Assembly (NCBI GenBank): GCA_963725425.1
Contig: CAVRYJ010000009.1
Span: 1-64,000 of the forward strand
Source of the DNA: Clostridium_I sp963725425
Lineage (GTDB): Bacteria; Bacillota; Clostridia; Clostridiales; Clostridiaceae
Length of the DNA stretch: 64,000 nt
Direction of reading: 5' to 3'
How positions within the stretch are numbered: the stretch's first letter is position 1; each line of letters starts with the position of its first letter. Shown here one piece after another: positions 47,158-55,629 of the stretch. The translations under genes were made by a program, and so were the position numbers. Below the pieces are notes generated by a model. The model was not told where the DNA came from. It saw only the letters and a program-made list of their open reading frames with translations, and searched no databases.

Positions 47158-47961
47158 TCATAATTCTATTTGTTGCCTTTTGGCATGACGTTTCGCCACA
47201 CGAATAGAATCTTTCCATGTACCATGGAGATAAATTGCTCTTGTTGGGCAATAAGATTGACATAATCTACATTGTACACAGTCCAATTCTCTAATTGGCA
47301 CTGATTTTTCATTCTGTAATTCAAAGATGTCTAGCGGACAGTTGTTTAAACATTTGCCGCATCCGATGCATTTGTTTTGATTGACAGTAACGATATCTCC
47401 TTTTAAAACAATTTCATTCCCCTCTTTTTCTATTTTATAAGCATTAGGAAACCCCTCTCTTAATGATTCTTTATGGGGTAAAGAAATATAATCGTCTATC
47501 TTTCTATATTTCGGAAATAGGTCACTTACAAAACGAGCTGCTTTTCTTTGGTCAATTTCATTTGGCTTACCTATATTTCCACCGCCTACTATTGTAAATG
47601 GTCCTGTACAGTCATATCCTTTTGTTGAAAATTCACCAATTATTGTCCGCCCTTTTTCAGTAAGTAGCATTTTTAAAGGTTTATGATATTTCCCAAGTAT
47701 AGGGCTTCCATGAGTAGAAAAAACAAATGCAAGTTGTTCAGAAAATTCCAATTTGGATATGAACTTCATCAGCGTTGGAGTATGATGGGCAAAAAAAATG
47801 CCAGAACCAAATCCAATCGTTTTATATTTTCTTAAATCCAAATTTTCAGCATGTTTTGTATTTACCAAAAGGCAATTCAACTCACTAGCCATAGCCGTAG
47901 CCAGTTTTAAAGTATTACCATTGTAGACAGATTCACAAATAATCAAGACATCCTCATTCAT
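47158..47961 (-). CDS. EFR1-type flavodoxin/ferredoxin fusion protein
   Basis: 267 residues from ATG 47961. The N-terminal flavodoxin domain (LIICESVYNGNTLKLATAMA, IGFGSGIFFAHHTPTLMKF) is followed by two 4Fe-4S clusters (CIGCGKCLNNCP, CVQCRLCQSYCP). Predicted cytosolic electron transfer protein. Divergent from a TetR gene; both promoters share direct repeats. Confidence 0.85.
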   Translation of the reverse strand: MNEDVLIICESVYNGNTLKLATAMASELNCLLVNTKHAENLDLRKYKTIGFGSGIFFAHHTPTLMKFISKLEFSEQLAFVFSTHGSPILGKYHKPLKMLLTEKGRTIIGEFSTKGYDCTGPFTIVGGGNIGKPNEIDQRKAARFVSDLFPKYRKIDDYISLPHKESLREGFPNAYKIEKEGNEIVLKGDIVTVNQNKCIGCGKCLNNCPLDIFELQNEKSVPIRELDCVQCRLCQSYCPTRAIYLHGTWKDSIRVAKRHAKRQQIEL

Positions 47962-48001
47962 TATTTTACCTTCTTTCAAATATGATATTTACAGTGTCTA
48001 T

Positions 48002-48046
48002 ATTGTAACATAGAATGTTTACAGTGTCTATATAATGTGCTATAAT
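48002..48046. promoter_or_regulatory. Overlapping divergent promoters with shared direct repeats
   Basis: Plus strand: TTTACA (48018-48023), 17 bp, TATAAT (48041-48046). Minus strand: TAGACA (48025-48030), 17 bp, TACAAT (48002-48007). TTTACAGTGTCTATAT occurs at 47988-48003 and 48018-48033, one copy per promoter: candidate TetR sites. Confidence 0.75.
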
Positions 48047-48070
48047 AAGTTTCGAGAGGAGTGTGTCAAG

Positions 48071-48664
48071 ATGGAACCTACACCATATCATCATGGTAAT
48101 TTAAAAAACATACTCATTGAAACTGGCATTGAATTGATTAATCAGGATGGAATCAACCAGTTTTCTTTACGCAAAGTTGCGGCTAAATGCAAAGTAAGCC
48201 ATGCTGCCCCATATAATCATTTTAAGGACAAAGAGCAACTAATAAAGGCGATGAAAGACTATGTCATCCAAGAATTCATGGATACACTGAATCATGTACT
48301 AATCCATTATGATAACAACTCAGATGTAATGGTTGACCTTGGAGTAGCTTATGTGAACTTCTTTGCAGAAAATCCACAATACTTTCAATTTATTTTTCAA
48401 GGGGAATTTGCTTTACAGATATCTTTTTCCGATGAAGCTATTTCCCACAGTGAGTTTCCACCTTTTGAGCTATTTCGACAAACTGCGGAACATTGCATGC
48501 GAATTGCTGGTTTATCACCAGATTTATTTTCCAGCAATATCATAACTATGTGGGCAGTGGTTCATGGACTTTCCTCTATATTTGCAACAAAGCATGTTCT
48601 TTATAACGGAGATAGAAATGCTTTTATAGAGAGGATACTTAGGGAGAAGATTTGTTTAGCATAA
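48071..48664 (+). CDS. TetR/AcrR family transcriptional regulator
   Basis: 197 residues from ATG 48071 (GAGGAG upstream). The HTH begins YHHGNLKNILIETGIELINQ with LRKVAAKCKVSHAAPYNHF; the C-terminal WHG-type domain includes MWAVVHGLSSIFATKHVLYN. Probably controls the divergent EFR1-type gene and itself. Confidence 0.9.
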   Translation: MEPTPYHHGNLKNILIETGIELINQDGINQFSLRKVAAKCKVSHAAPYNHFKDKEQLIKAMKDYVIQEFMDTLNHVLIHYDNNSDVMVDLGVAYVNFFAENPQYFQFIFQGEFALQISFSDEAISHSEFPPFELFRQTAEHCMRIAGLSPDLFSSNIITMWAVVHGLSSIFATKHVLYNGDRNAFIERILREKICLA

Positions 48665-48797
48665 TGAATAATAATTGGCAACATCACACCGTAACTCCTT
48701 ATATATAAATCTTTAACGTATGTTTTATCTCTACATAATAATGATGTAAGCATAGTATGTTGAGTTAATTTTTTGAATTTTACTTTTCAAATAGAAA

Positions 48798-48841
48798 AAA
48801 TAAGCGTGAAGCCTTAATTTTATAAGACTTCACGCTTATTT
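48798..48841 (+). terminator. Terminator of the TetR gene
   Basis: AAATAAGCGTGAAG (48798-48811) pairs perfectly with 48828-48841. The following 48842-49035 has no identified feature. Confidence 0.8.
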
Positions 48842-49035
48842 CATGGGTTTCAATTAACTATTCTTATTGTTTGTTTGAAACATAATATAATGATTAAGTT
48901 TGGCACAGCATAAACAAAAATAGAGCATTTAATGAGAATAAAAAACAGTGAACATTATGGTGGTTATAGCTTAGTTGGTACTATATCAAATGTAACCAAC
49001 GTATCCATATAACTTTTCCATTTCTGTTGCTCCCT

Positions 49036-49614
49036 CTATTTTTTTAATATCACAAATTTTAAGACCCCAAAAACTTCCCTTACATATCCCTCATATTCAG
49101 TGAATTTATATTGTGAAACAAAAACGCCAGAATAACTAGTATTCATTCTTAATCTTTTACTCATAAGAGATACCCTTTTTAAATGGTATTTATTTGACAC
49201 CACCAGGGCAGTTTTAAAACCTTTACTCTCCATTACTTTCTTAGAAAAGGTCAAATTTTCCATGGTGTTTCTTGATTTGTCTTCCATAACTATTTTATTC
49301 TTATCTATTCCTTTGTCCAAAAGAAAATTTTTCATAGCCATAGCTTCTGTTATATCCTCGCCAGCTCCTTTTCCACCAGAAACTATAATATACTTTCCAT
49401 ACCCTTCTTTATAAAGGGTTATGCCATCATTAAGTCTTGCTTGTAAAAAAGGACTAGGGTATGTGCCTTTCACCTGACATCCTAATACTATTATACAATC
49501 GGACGCGGTAGGTTTTGATTTAATACTAAATATAATAATATCTGCCTCAATAAAAATCATTATAAGAAATCCTATCAATACTAAATATTTAACTATTCGT
49601 AATACTTTTTTCAT
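49036..49614 (-). CDS. YdcF/SanA-like membrane protein (DUF218)
   Basis: 192 residues. One N-terminal membrane helix (YLVLIGFLIMIFIEADIIIF), then the DUF218 core: DCIIVLGCQVKGTYPSPFLQ, IIVSGGKGAGEDITEA, DKSRNTMENLTFSKKVM, LVVSNKYHLKRVSLMSKRL. SanA/YdcF proteins are linked to envelope integrity, with biochemistry unclear. The extracytoplasmic orientation is inferred. Confidence 0.85.
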   Translation of the reverse strand: MKKVLRIVKYLVLIGFLIMIFIEADIIIFSIKSKPTASDCIIVLGCQVKGTYPSPFLQARLNDGITLYKEGYGKYIIVSGGKGAGEDITEAMAMKNFLLDKGIDKNKIVMEDKSRNTMENLTFSKKVMESKGFKTALVVSNKYHLKRVSLMSKRLRMNTSYSGVFVSQYKFTEYEGYVREVFGVLKFVILKK

Positions 49615-49816
49615 AATTCCAATTCCCTCCTAACATTACTACTTTATCTTTATATATTGCTTCATAAAATTTTTTATCACTTTTATTGATGCTTATGTTA
49701 GCCTTATTTTCAAAACTCTGTGCTATGGGATACAGCGGCGGCATTATAGCAATTTTTTTAGTAACTTTATATGTATTTCCTTTACGTGGGATACCCATTA
49801 TCACAAGTATTTTCAT
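49589..49816 (-). pseudogene. Flavodoxin-like oxidoreductase, deletion remnant
   Basis: MKILVIMGIPRKGNTYKVTK is the FMN-loop start of the NADPH-dependent FMN reductase family. The text then jumps to PLYPIAQSFENKANISINKS and a C-terminal tail, with the central flavin-binding part missing. 75 residues, against about 200 normally. It overlaps the YdcF start. Confidence 0.6.
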
Positions 49817-49900
49817 AATGTACCCCCATCAATAACTATAACTTATGTCATATAATTTTACAATTGTATATTAACCTAAATTATTAATTCCCCGATGTTC

Positions 49901-49946
49901 TTATAAGGCATCATTGAAGAAATAACAAGTCAGTCTTCTGGTATAT
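49901..49946. repeat. Half copy of the long-armed palindromic repeat
   Basis: TAAGGCATCATTGAAGAAAT, then AACAAGTCAGTCTTCTG, matches the left arm of the copy at 62138. Confidence 0.65.
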
Positions 49947-50019
49947 TAGAGGTTAAATAAGTAGTTTCTATAGTATTTTGAATGGTTTTTTAATTGCGAA
50001 GATTTTATTTTAAAAATTA

Positions 50020-50048
50020 TTGACTAAATATGTAATGAATGGTATGAT
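50020..50048 (+). promoter_or_regulatory. Promoter of the AbrB gene
   Basis: TTGACT (50020-50025), 17 bp, TATGAT (50043-50048), 45 bp upstream of the start codon. Confidence 0.75.
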
Positions 50049-50093
50049 ACAATAAGTAAATAAGTCGAATTTTGTAATTATGGAGGTTTTTAA

Positions 50094-50336
50094 ATGAAAT
50101 CAACAGGTGTTGTAAGAAAAGTAGATGAATTAGGAAGAATTGTTATTCCTATAGAATTAAGAAGAACGTTGGATATAGCTGAAAAAGATGCTCTAGAAAT
50201 TTATGTAGACGGTGACACAGTAATATTAAAGAAATACCAACCAGCATGTATCTTCTGTGGAGAAGCTAACGATGTAACAAATTACAAAGGTAAAAAAATC
50301 TGTAAGAGTTGTTTATTAGAATTAAAAAACAGCTAA
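50094..50336 (+). CDS. abrB: AbrB family regulator with C-terminal zinc ribbon
   Basis: 80 residues. The swapped-hairpin AbrB domain is MKSTGVVRKVDELGRIVIPI and ELRRTLDIAEKDALEIYVDG; the tail has CIFCGEANDVTNYKGKKICK and SC, a CxxC pair arrangement for zinc. This is the clostridial AbrB form that governs the transition state (solvent/sporulation onset). TGGAGG precedes the ATG. Monocistronic with its own terminator. Confidence 0.9.
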   Translation: MKSTGVVRKVDELGRIVIPIELRRTLDIAEKDALEIYVDGDTVILKKYQPACIFCGEANDVTNYKGKKICKSCLLELKNS

Positions 50337-50360
50337 AATTTAACTAGCTTAATATAATAT

Positions 50361-50410
50361 AAAGTCTAAATGGAATTTCCGTGTTATTGGGATTTTCTGT
50401 TTGGACTTTT
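50361..50410 (+). terminator. Terminator of the AbrB gene
   Basis: AAAGTCTAAA with GGAATTTCC pairs with GGGATTTTC and TTTGGACTTT, followed by TATATTTTG. Confidence 0.7.
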
Positions 50411-50502
50411 ATATTTTGTTATTGTTTTTGAATGGCCTTTTAACAATATTATAAATTAATTTATAATCAAATTAGGATGCTGATTAAGGCATCATGAAAA
50501 AT

Positions 50503-50542
50503 GGAATAAGTAGATTTATGTAAACACAAATCTACTTATTCC
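50503..50542. terminator. Bidirectional hairpin between abrB and the ABC operon
   Basis: GGAATAAGTAGATTT (50503-50517) pairs perfectly with 50528-50542. It shares its inner stem with the proA terminator. TAAGGCATCATGA (50485-50497) next to it is a trace of the long-armed repeat family. Confidence 0.7.
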
Positions 50543-50591
50543 CCAAAATCATGAAAGTCTTTTAAGTTTTAACTTTTAACCCTTAACTGAA

Positions 50592-52583
50592 TTAAATCGC
50601 ATCTTCCTCTCCCTGAGAAAATTGACTGTTATAAAGATCAGCATAGAAGCCATCTGCTTTCATAAGTTCTTCATGATTTCCTTGTTCAATGACACTTCCC
50701 TGGTCCATAACCAATATTACATCTGCATCACGGATTGTTGACAATCTATGTGCAATGACAAAACTTGTTCTACCTTTCATAAGGTTTCCCATTGCTTTTT
50801 GTATAAATATTTCTGTTCTTGTATCAACACTACTTGTAGCTTCATCAAGTATAAGAATCTTTGGATTTGCAAGTATTGCTCTTGCTATAGTTAACAATTG
50901 CTTTTGCCCTTGAGAAATATTAGATGCTTCCTCATTAAGTATTGTATTATAACCTTCAGGAAGCGTTCTAATAAAGTGATCACAATGTGCTGCCTTTGAA
51001 GCATTAACTATATCCTCTTCTGTAGCATTGTCTCTTCCATAAGCAATGTTATCTCTTATAGTTCCATTGAATAACCAAGTATCTTGAAGTACCATTCCAA
51101 ACATACCGCGAAGATGCTCACGGGTTATATCTCTAGTATCAACACCATCAATAATAATTTTACCATCATTTATCTCGTAGAAACGCATAAGCAAGTTTAC
51201 AAGAGTAGTCTTACCTGCCCCAGTAGGTCCAACTATTGCCACTGTCTGACCTGGTTTTGCTATAAGATTCATATCTTCAATAAGTAGTGCATTTTTATTG
51301 TATCCAAATTTAACGTGATCAAATACAACCTCACCCTTTGGCATATCAATAACATTAGTTTCCACTGCATCTACTTTTTCTTCTATTTCATCTAAAAGCT
51401 CAAATACACGTTCAGCTGATGCTACTGTAGATTGAAGAATATTTACTATGTTTGCAGTTTGAACTATTGGTTGAGTAAACTGCCTAGTATACTGAATAAA
51501 TGCCTGAACATCTCCGATTGAAATTTTACCCTGTGTAACATATATACCTCCAACAACGCACACTACTACATAACCTAAGTTATTGATAAAGTTCATTATT
51601 GGCATAACAACTCCAGATATAAATTGTGCCTTCCAACCTACATCATAAAGTTCATCGTTTATTTTGTTGAATTTTTCTATAGCTTCATTTTCCTTACCGA
51701 AAGCTCTTACTATTTTATGTCCTGTATACATTTCTTCTACATGACCATTTAAATCTCCAATTGCCTTCTGTTGTCCTGAAAAATACGCCTGTGAGCGAGA
51801 TGCCAGTCCTTTAGTTGCAACGGCACAAAGTGGCAATGTAACAAGAGCAACAAGAGTTAATATTGGACTTATTGTAAGCATCATTATAATAACTCCCACA
51901 ATAGTTACAACTGAAGTAACAAGTTGAGTTAAACTCTGCTGCAATGTGGTTGATATATTATCCATATCATTAGTAACACGGCTTAGTATTTCACCATTGG
52001 TTTTGGAATCATAATATTTAAGTGGTAATCTATTAAGTTTAGCAATTAAATCTTCACGCATTGTATATACAATTTGTTGACCTATACCAGCCATAATGTA
52101 CTGTTGTACAAAAGTAAAAATTGCACTTATTATATATAGACCAATCAATAATAATACTATATGACCTATATAAGTAAAATCAACCTTTCCCCCTGTTGAA
52201 TTAATAACCTTCGCTATGCCTTTCTTCACCGCTGCAAGTCCGCCTAAAACTTTTGGAGTTGCAGTGACATGATTGCCTGCCAATTTCTCAAGTCCTGCTT
52301 GCTGAACTGTTAATTTAGCAAGTGCTATCTTTCCATAAACCCCTTCATACAATTTTGTTGTAGCTTTACCCATGATTTTAGGACTTATTATACTAAAAAT
52401 TGTACTTAATATAGCTGCTATAAATACAATTACGAATTGAAAAGTGTGTGGCTTAAAATAATGTAGAAGTCTTTTTATTGTTCCTTTGAAATTTTTGGCT
52501 TTTTCCACGGGTGCTCCGAATCCACCCATTGGTCCGCCTCTATGTCCGCCATTGTTCTTTTGTTCAGGTTTCTTTTCGCTCAT
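50592..52583 (-). CDS. Heterodimeric multidrug ABC exporter, subunit with long linker (BmrD-like)
   Basis: 663 residues: six TM helices (about 45-410, with an unusual insert around residues 85-125) and an NBD with Walker A GPTGAGKTTLVN, signature ISQGQKQLL and Walker B ILILDEATSSVD. The signature is degenerate (ISQGQ for LSGGQ) while the catalytic Glu is intact. It starts inside the partner gene (4-bp overlap). Confidence 0.9.
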   Translation of the reverse strand: MSEKKPEQKNNGGHRGGPMGGFGAPVEKAKNFKGTIKRLLHYFKPHTFQFVIVFIAAILSTIFSIISPKIMGKATTKLYEGVYGKIALAKLTVQQAGLEKLAGNHVTATPKVLGGLAAVKKGIAKVINSTGGKVDFTYIGHIVLLLIGLYIISAIFTFVQQYIMAGIGQQIVYTMREDLIAKLNRLPLKYYDSKTNGEILSRVTNDMDNISTTLQQSLTQLVTSVVTIVGVIIMMLTISPILTLVALVTLPLCAVATKGLASRSQAYFSGQQKAIGDLNGHVEEMYTGHKIVRAFGKENEAIEKFNKINDELYDVGWKAQFISGVVMPIMNFINNLGYVVVCVVGGIYVTQGKISIGDVQAFIQYTRQFTQPIVQTANIVNILQSTVASAERVFELLDEIEEKVDAVETNVIDMPKGEVVFDHVKFGYNKNALLIEDMNLIAKPGQTVAIVGPTGAGKTTLVNLLMRFYEINDGKIIIDGVDTRDITREHLRGMFGMVLQDTWLFNGTIRDNIAYGRDNATEEDIVNASKAAHCDHFIRTLPEGYNTILNEEASNISQGQKQLLTIARAILANPKILILDEATSSVDTRTEIFIQKAMGNLMKGRTSFVIAHRLSTIRDADVILVMDQGSVIEQGNHEELMKADGFYADLYNSQFSQGEEDAI

Positions 52584-54307
52584 GCCAATTCCTCCTCTGA
52601 AAGCTGTGAAGATGCAATTTCCTTGTATACTTCGCAGGTATTTAATAGTTCTCTATGTGTACCTATTGCATCTATTCTGCCATCTTCTAAAACTATAATT
52701 CTATCTGCTTCCATAACTGTACTAATTCTCTGTGCAACTATGATCAATGTTGATTCCTTTGTTTCACTCTTAAGCGCTTCTCTGAGCTTTGCATCTGTTT
52801 TAAAATCAAGAGCTGAAAAACTATCATCAAATACATAGATTTCCGGTCTTCTTACAAGCGCACGCGCAATGGATAGGCGTTGTTTTTGTCCTCCAGAAAC
52901 ATTATTACCACCTTGGGCTATATAAGATTCATATCCTTCATCCATAGTCCCAATAAATTCTGAGGCCTGTGCAACTTCAGCTGCATGCTTGACCTCTTCG
53001 TCGTTTGCTTTTTCATTTCCATATTTTATATTCTCAGTTACTGTTCCAGTAAATAGAACAGCTTTTTGGGGAACAAACCCTATTTTTGATCTAAGATCAA
53101 CTTGTGTAAGTTCACGTAAATCAACACCATCAATTAAAATACTTCCGCTATCTATGTCATAAAAACGTGGTATTAAACTTATAAGTGTAGATTTACCAGA
53201 TCCAGTTCCACCTATTATAGCTGTTACTTCTCCAGGTTTTGCACTGAATGATATATTACTAATAGCTGGCTCTGCTGCACCAGGATAACTAAAAGTTACA
53301 TCCTTAAATTCAACATATCCTCTTTCGCCTTCTGCTTTTTTAGTGTTTTTAGCATCCACTATTTCTGGTTTCATCTCTAAAACTTCTGCTATTCTAACCG
53401 CTGAAGCCTCTGCACGTGGAATCATAACAAACATCATTGCCATCATTAGGAATGAGTACATAATTTGCATAGCATATTGCATAAATGCCATCATATCTCC
53501 TACCTGCATTCCACCATTATCAATTCTTATAGCTCCAAACCAAATAACAGCAAGCTGGGTAACGTTCATAGTAATCATCATAATTGGCATTAAACCTGCC
53601 ATTATTCTATTTACTTTAACTCCTGTATCTCTAAGATCTGCATTAGCTACATTAAATTTCTGTTTTTCACTGTCAATTCTATTAAAAGCACGAATTACCC
53701 TTATTCCAGTAAGACCTTCACGAGTAACCAGATTTAATTTATCCAATTTTTTCTGCATAATCTTAAAGTAAGGCAATCCTTTATAAAGGAAGATCCCAAT
53801 AACTATAAGTAACGCAGGTAGTGCAACTAAAAATACAAGTGATAGTTTAGCGTCCTTGTGTACTGCCATTATTATTCCGCCAATACACATAAGTGGGGCA
53901 CTAATCATCATTCTCATTACCATTACTAATAATTGCTGCACCTGAACAATATCATTTGTAGTTCTAGTTATCATTGATGCTGTTCCAACTTTATCAAATT
54001 CATGTAATGAAAAACTTTCTGCCTTTGTAAACAGCATAGTTCGGAGGCTTTTACCAAAACCTATTGCAACTCTTGACCCTATGAAATTTGCAATAATAAC
54101 ACAGATGGCATCTCCAATAGAAACAAGAACCATTAATTTTCCTATATTGATTATATAACTAGTATCGCTCTTAGCTATCCCATTATTCACTATATCTGAC
54201 ATCAATGTTGGTAAGTATAATTCTGCTAGTGACTGAATAAAAAATAGTATAAGTACAAGTGCAATTGAAAATGCAAATGTTTTTAAATACTTGACTAATT
54301 TCAACAT
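52580..54307 (-). CDS. Heterodimeric multidrug ABC exporter, partner subunit (BmrC-like)
   Basis: 575 residues: TM domain then NBD with Walker A GGTGSGKSTLI, canonical signature VSGGQKQRLS and Walker B IYVFDDSFSALD, where Asp replaces the catalytic Glu. Together with the neighbour's degenerate signature this makes one inactive and one active ATP site, as in BmrCD/TM287-288. Drug efflux is inferred from the family and the MarR gene in the same operon. Confidence 0.9.
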   Translation of the reverse strand: MLKLVKYLKTFAFSIALVLILFFIQSLAELYLPTLMSDIVNNGIAKSDTSYIINIGKLMVLVSIGDAICVIIANFIGSRVAIGFGKSLRTMLFTKAESFSLHEFDKVGTASMITRTTNDIVQVQQLLVMVMRMMISAPLMCIGGIIMAVHKDAKLSLVFLVALPALLIVIGIFLYKGLPYFKIMQKKLDKLNLVTREGLTGIRVIRAFNRIDSEKQKFNVANADLRDTGVKVNRIMAGLMPIMMITMNVTQLAVIWFGAIRIDNGGMQVGDMMAFMQYAMQIMYSFLMMAMMFVMIPRAEASAVRIAEVLEMKPEIVDAKNTKKAEGERGYVEFKDVTFSYPGAAEPAISNISFSAKPGEVTAIIGGTGSGKSTLISLIPRFYDIDSGSILIDGVDLRELTQVDLRSKIGFVPQKAVLFTGTVTENIKYGNEKANDEEVKHAAEVAQASEFIGTMDEGYESYIAQGGNNVSGGQKQRLSIARALVRRPEIYVFDDSFSALDFKTDAKLREALKSETKESTLIIVAQRISTVMEADRIIVLEDGRIDAIGTHRELLNTCEVYKEIASSQLSEEELA

Positions 54308-54326
54308 GTTTGATCATCTCCATTCT

Positions 54327-54782
54327 TTAATTCTTATTTTTAACTTCACTAAAGTACGTATATGCTTCAGATATAAGCTCTGCTAACTGGTTACTTTTTT
54401 CATCACCTAAATATCCTACTAGCCCTTCCATTGCATCACGGAATTCTTTTTTTACCTCTTTTAAAATACCGTTTCCTTTTTCCGTAAGTTTAATTCTAAC
54501 AACGCGTCTATCACTCTTATCAGCACTTCTTTCCACATAACCTTTTGATTCAAGATTATTTATCTGCTGGGTAATCGTAGGTGATGCAACCTTTAATATA
54601 TTACTTAATTCAGAAGTTTTTATTCCTTCCTCTTGTGTCTTAACTTGTTTTTCTATACAAAATATTACCATAGATTCACTATGTGTTAGCCCAGTGATTG
54701 GACTTCCTTGTTTGTGAAGCCTTTTAAGTTCTCCAAGGGACTTCAATAACTTTTGTGCTGTTATATTTTCTCTATTGCTCAT
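54327..54782 (-). CDS. MarR family transcriptional regulator
   Basis: 151 residues from ATG 54782 (an ATG at 54797 overlaps the GGAGG site). Winged helix: EEGIKTSELSNILKVASPTI, TQQINNLESKGYVERSADKS, DRRVVRIKLTEKG. First gene of the ABC exporter operon, 19 bp before the first transporter gene; likely its repressor. Confidence 0.9.
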   Translation of the reverse strand: MSNRENITAQKLLKSLGELKRLHKQGSPITGLTHSESMVIFCIEKQVKTQEEGIKTSELSNILKVASPTITQQINNLESKGYVERSADKSDRRVVRIKLTEKGNGILKEVKKEFRDAMEGLVGYLGDEKSNQLAELISEAYTYFSEVKNKN

Positions 54783-54845
54783 TTTCTTCACCTCCATTTA
54801 TTTAGGTAGGCTAATAATCTATATTATTTACTATTAACTTACCTA

Positions 54846-54874
54846 AGTATATTTATTTTTTTAATTAATGTCAA
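54846..54874 (-). promoter_or_regulatory. Promoter of the MarR-ABC operon with flanking operator
   Basis: On the minus strand TTGACA (54869-54874), 17 bp, TATACT (54846-54851). TTAGGTAAG overlaps the -10/start region and CTACCTAA lies about 27 bp downstream, an inverted pair suited to MarR binding. Confidence 0.75.
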
Positions 54875-55140
54875 TACTAAATATAAAAAATAATTTACAT
54901 TTAACATTGTTAAACGTTACCACAAAAAATATTGAACTTATATTCATATATTTTACAGCAAATGCTTAAAAAATTAGTTTGTAATAATATGTTCAAATCT
55001 GGATTAAATATGTTTCCTTGTGAAATAAAGCAATTAATTGTTAAACCAGATGTTATACTATGGATTTAATAATTAATTGGAGTAAATTCATATAACCTCA
55101 TAATATTTTCAATATTTTCATAGTAATATCTTCATCCCCA

Positions 55141-55168
55141 TTGACATCTATATTCAGTTTGATATAAT
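55141..55168 (+). promoter_or_regulatory. Promoter upstream of the aromatic leader ORF
   Basis: TTGACA (55141-55146), 16 bp, TATAAT (55163-55168). No comparable promoter is seen between the terminator at 55392-55433 and aroF, so the aro operon may start here. Confidence 0.75.
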
Positions 55169-55218
55169 TAATGAAAAGTTATTTAAACTTTATTAACGGG
55201 GAAAGTTGGTGAATTGTA

Positions 55219-55365
55219 ATGTCAAACTCAATTATGAAAAGTGTAACAACAATATTTAGTTTCTATCTTATCTTGGGCTTTTATTTTAGCGCAGGCTATT
55301 ACTTTTACGCAAAAAAACTTAATAATCACTTTCATAATGAGTTCCGTGAATTACAATTTGTTTAA
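55219..55365 (+). CDS. 48-codon Phe/Tyr-rich leader ORF (candidate attenuator peptide)
   Basis: The translated product is very rich in aromatic residues: 8 Phe and 5 Tyr in 48, densest in TIFSFYLILGFYFSAGYYFY. AGTTGGTGA precedes the ATG at normal spacing. It lies between a good promoter and an intrinsic terminator, 265 bp upstream of DAHP synthase, the first gene of a Phe/Tyr operon. This fits a leader peptide for ribosome-mediated attenuation. The alternative is a small single-pass membrane protein, since the core is also hydrophobic. Confidence 0.6.
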   Translation: MSNSIMKSVTTIFSFYLILGFYFSAGYYFYAKKLNNHFHNEFRELQFV

Positions 55366-55391
55366 TACATAAGGTAATTTTAACATTGGTT

Positions 55392-55433
55392 AAAAAGGAG
55401 AAGACTCATTTAGGGTCTTCTCCTTTTTTTTTC
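55392..55433 (+). terminator. Intrinsic terminator in the aro leader
   Basis: AAAAAGGAGAAGA pairs with TCTTCTCCTTTTT, followed by a run of T. It begins 27 bp after the leader ORF stop. Either the end of that gene or an attenuator for the aro operon. Confidence 0.85.
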
Positions 55434-55439
55434 AATTTA

Positions 55440-55615
55440 CCTTAAAAACTGTTAATCCGATGACTATCAGCCGTAACACTCCTAAAGTGGAAGATAATGG
55501 CTGAACGTCCCTGGATAACGATCTCTAAGTTTCAGATGGATGACCTACGGCCTAAAAACTCCACCTGAGGCTAAGAGCTCTGTTAATACTCTAACTTTTC
55601 GAATATCAAAATATA
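55440..55615 (+). promoter_or_regulatory. Candidate structured leader RNA upstream of aroF
   Basis: Not coding in any convincing frame, less AT-rich than other spacers, and with nested pairings: TCAGCC/GGCTGA enclosing CACT/AGTG, and GGCCT/AGGCT downstream. No T-box core or other riboswitch consensus that I know is present. It may be part of the aro control region. Confidence 0.4.
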
Positions 55616-55629
55616 AGGGGGCATTTATT

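Noticed and set aside
55540..55629. Upstream in-frame extension of aroF starting at 55540
   Set aside because: The extension (MTYGLKTPPEAKSS) has no ribosome binding site and is not part of DAHP synthases. ATG 55630 has AAGGGGG and the normal N-terminus.
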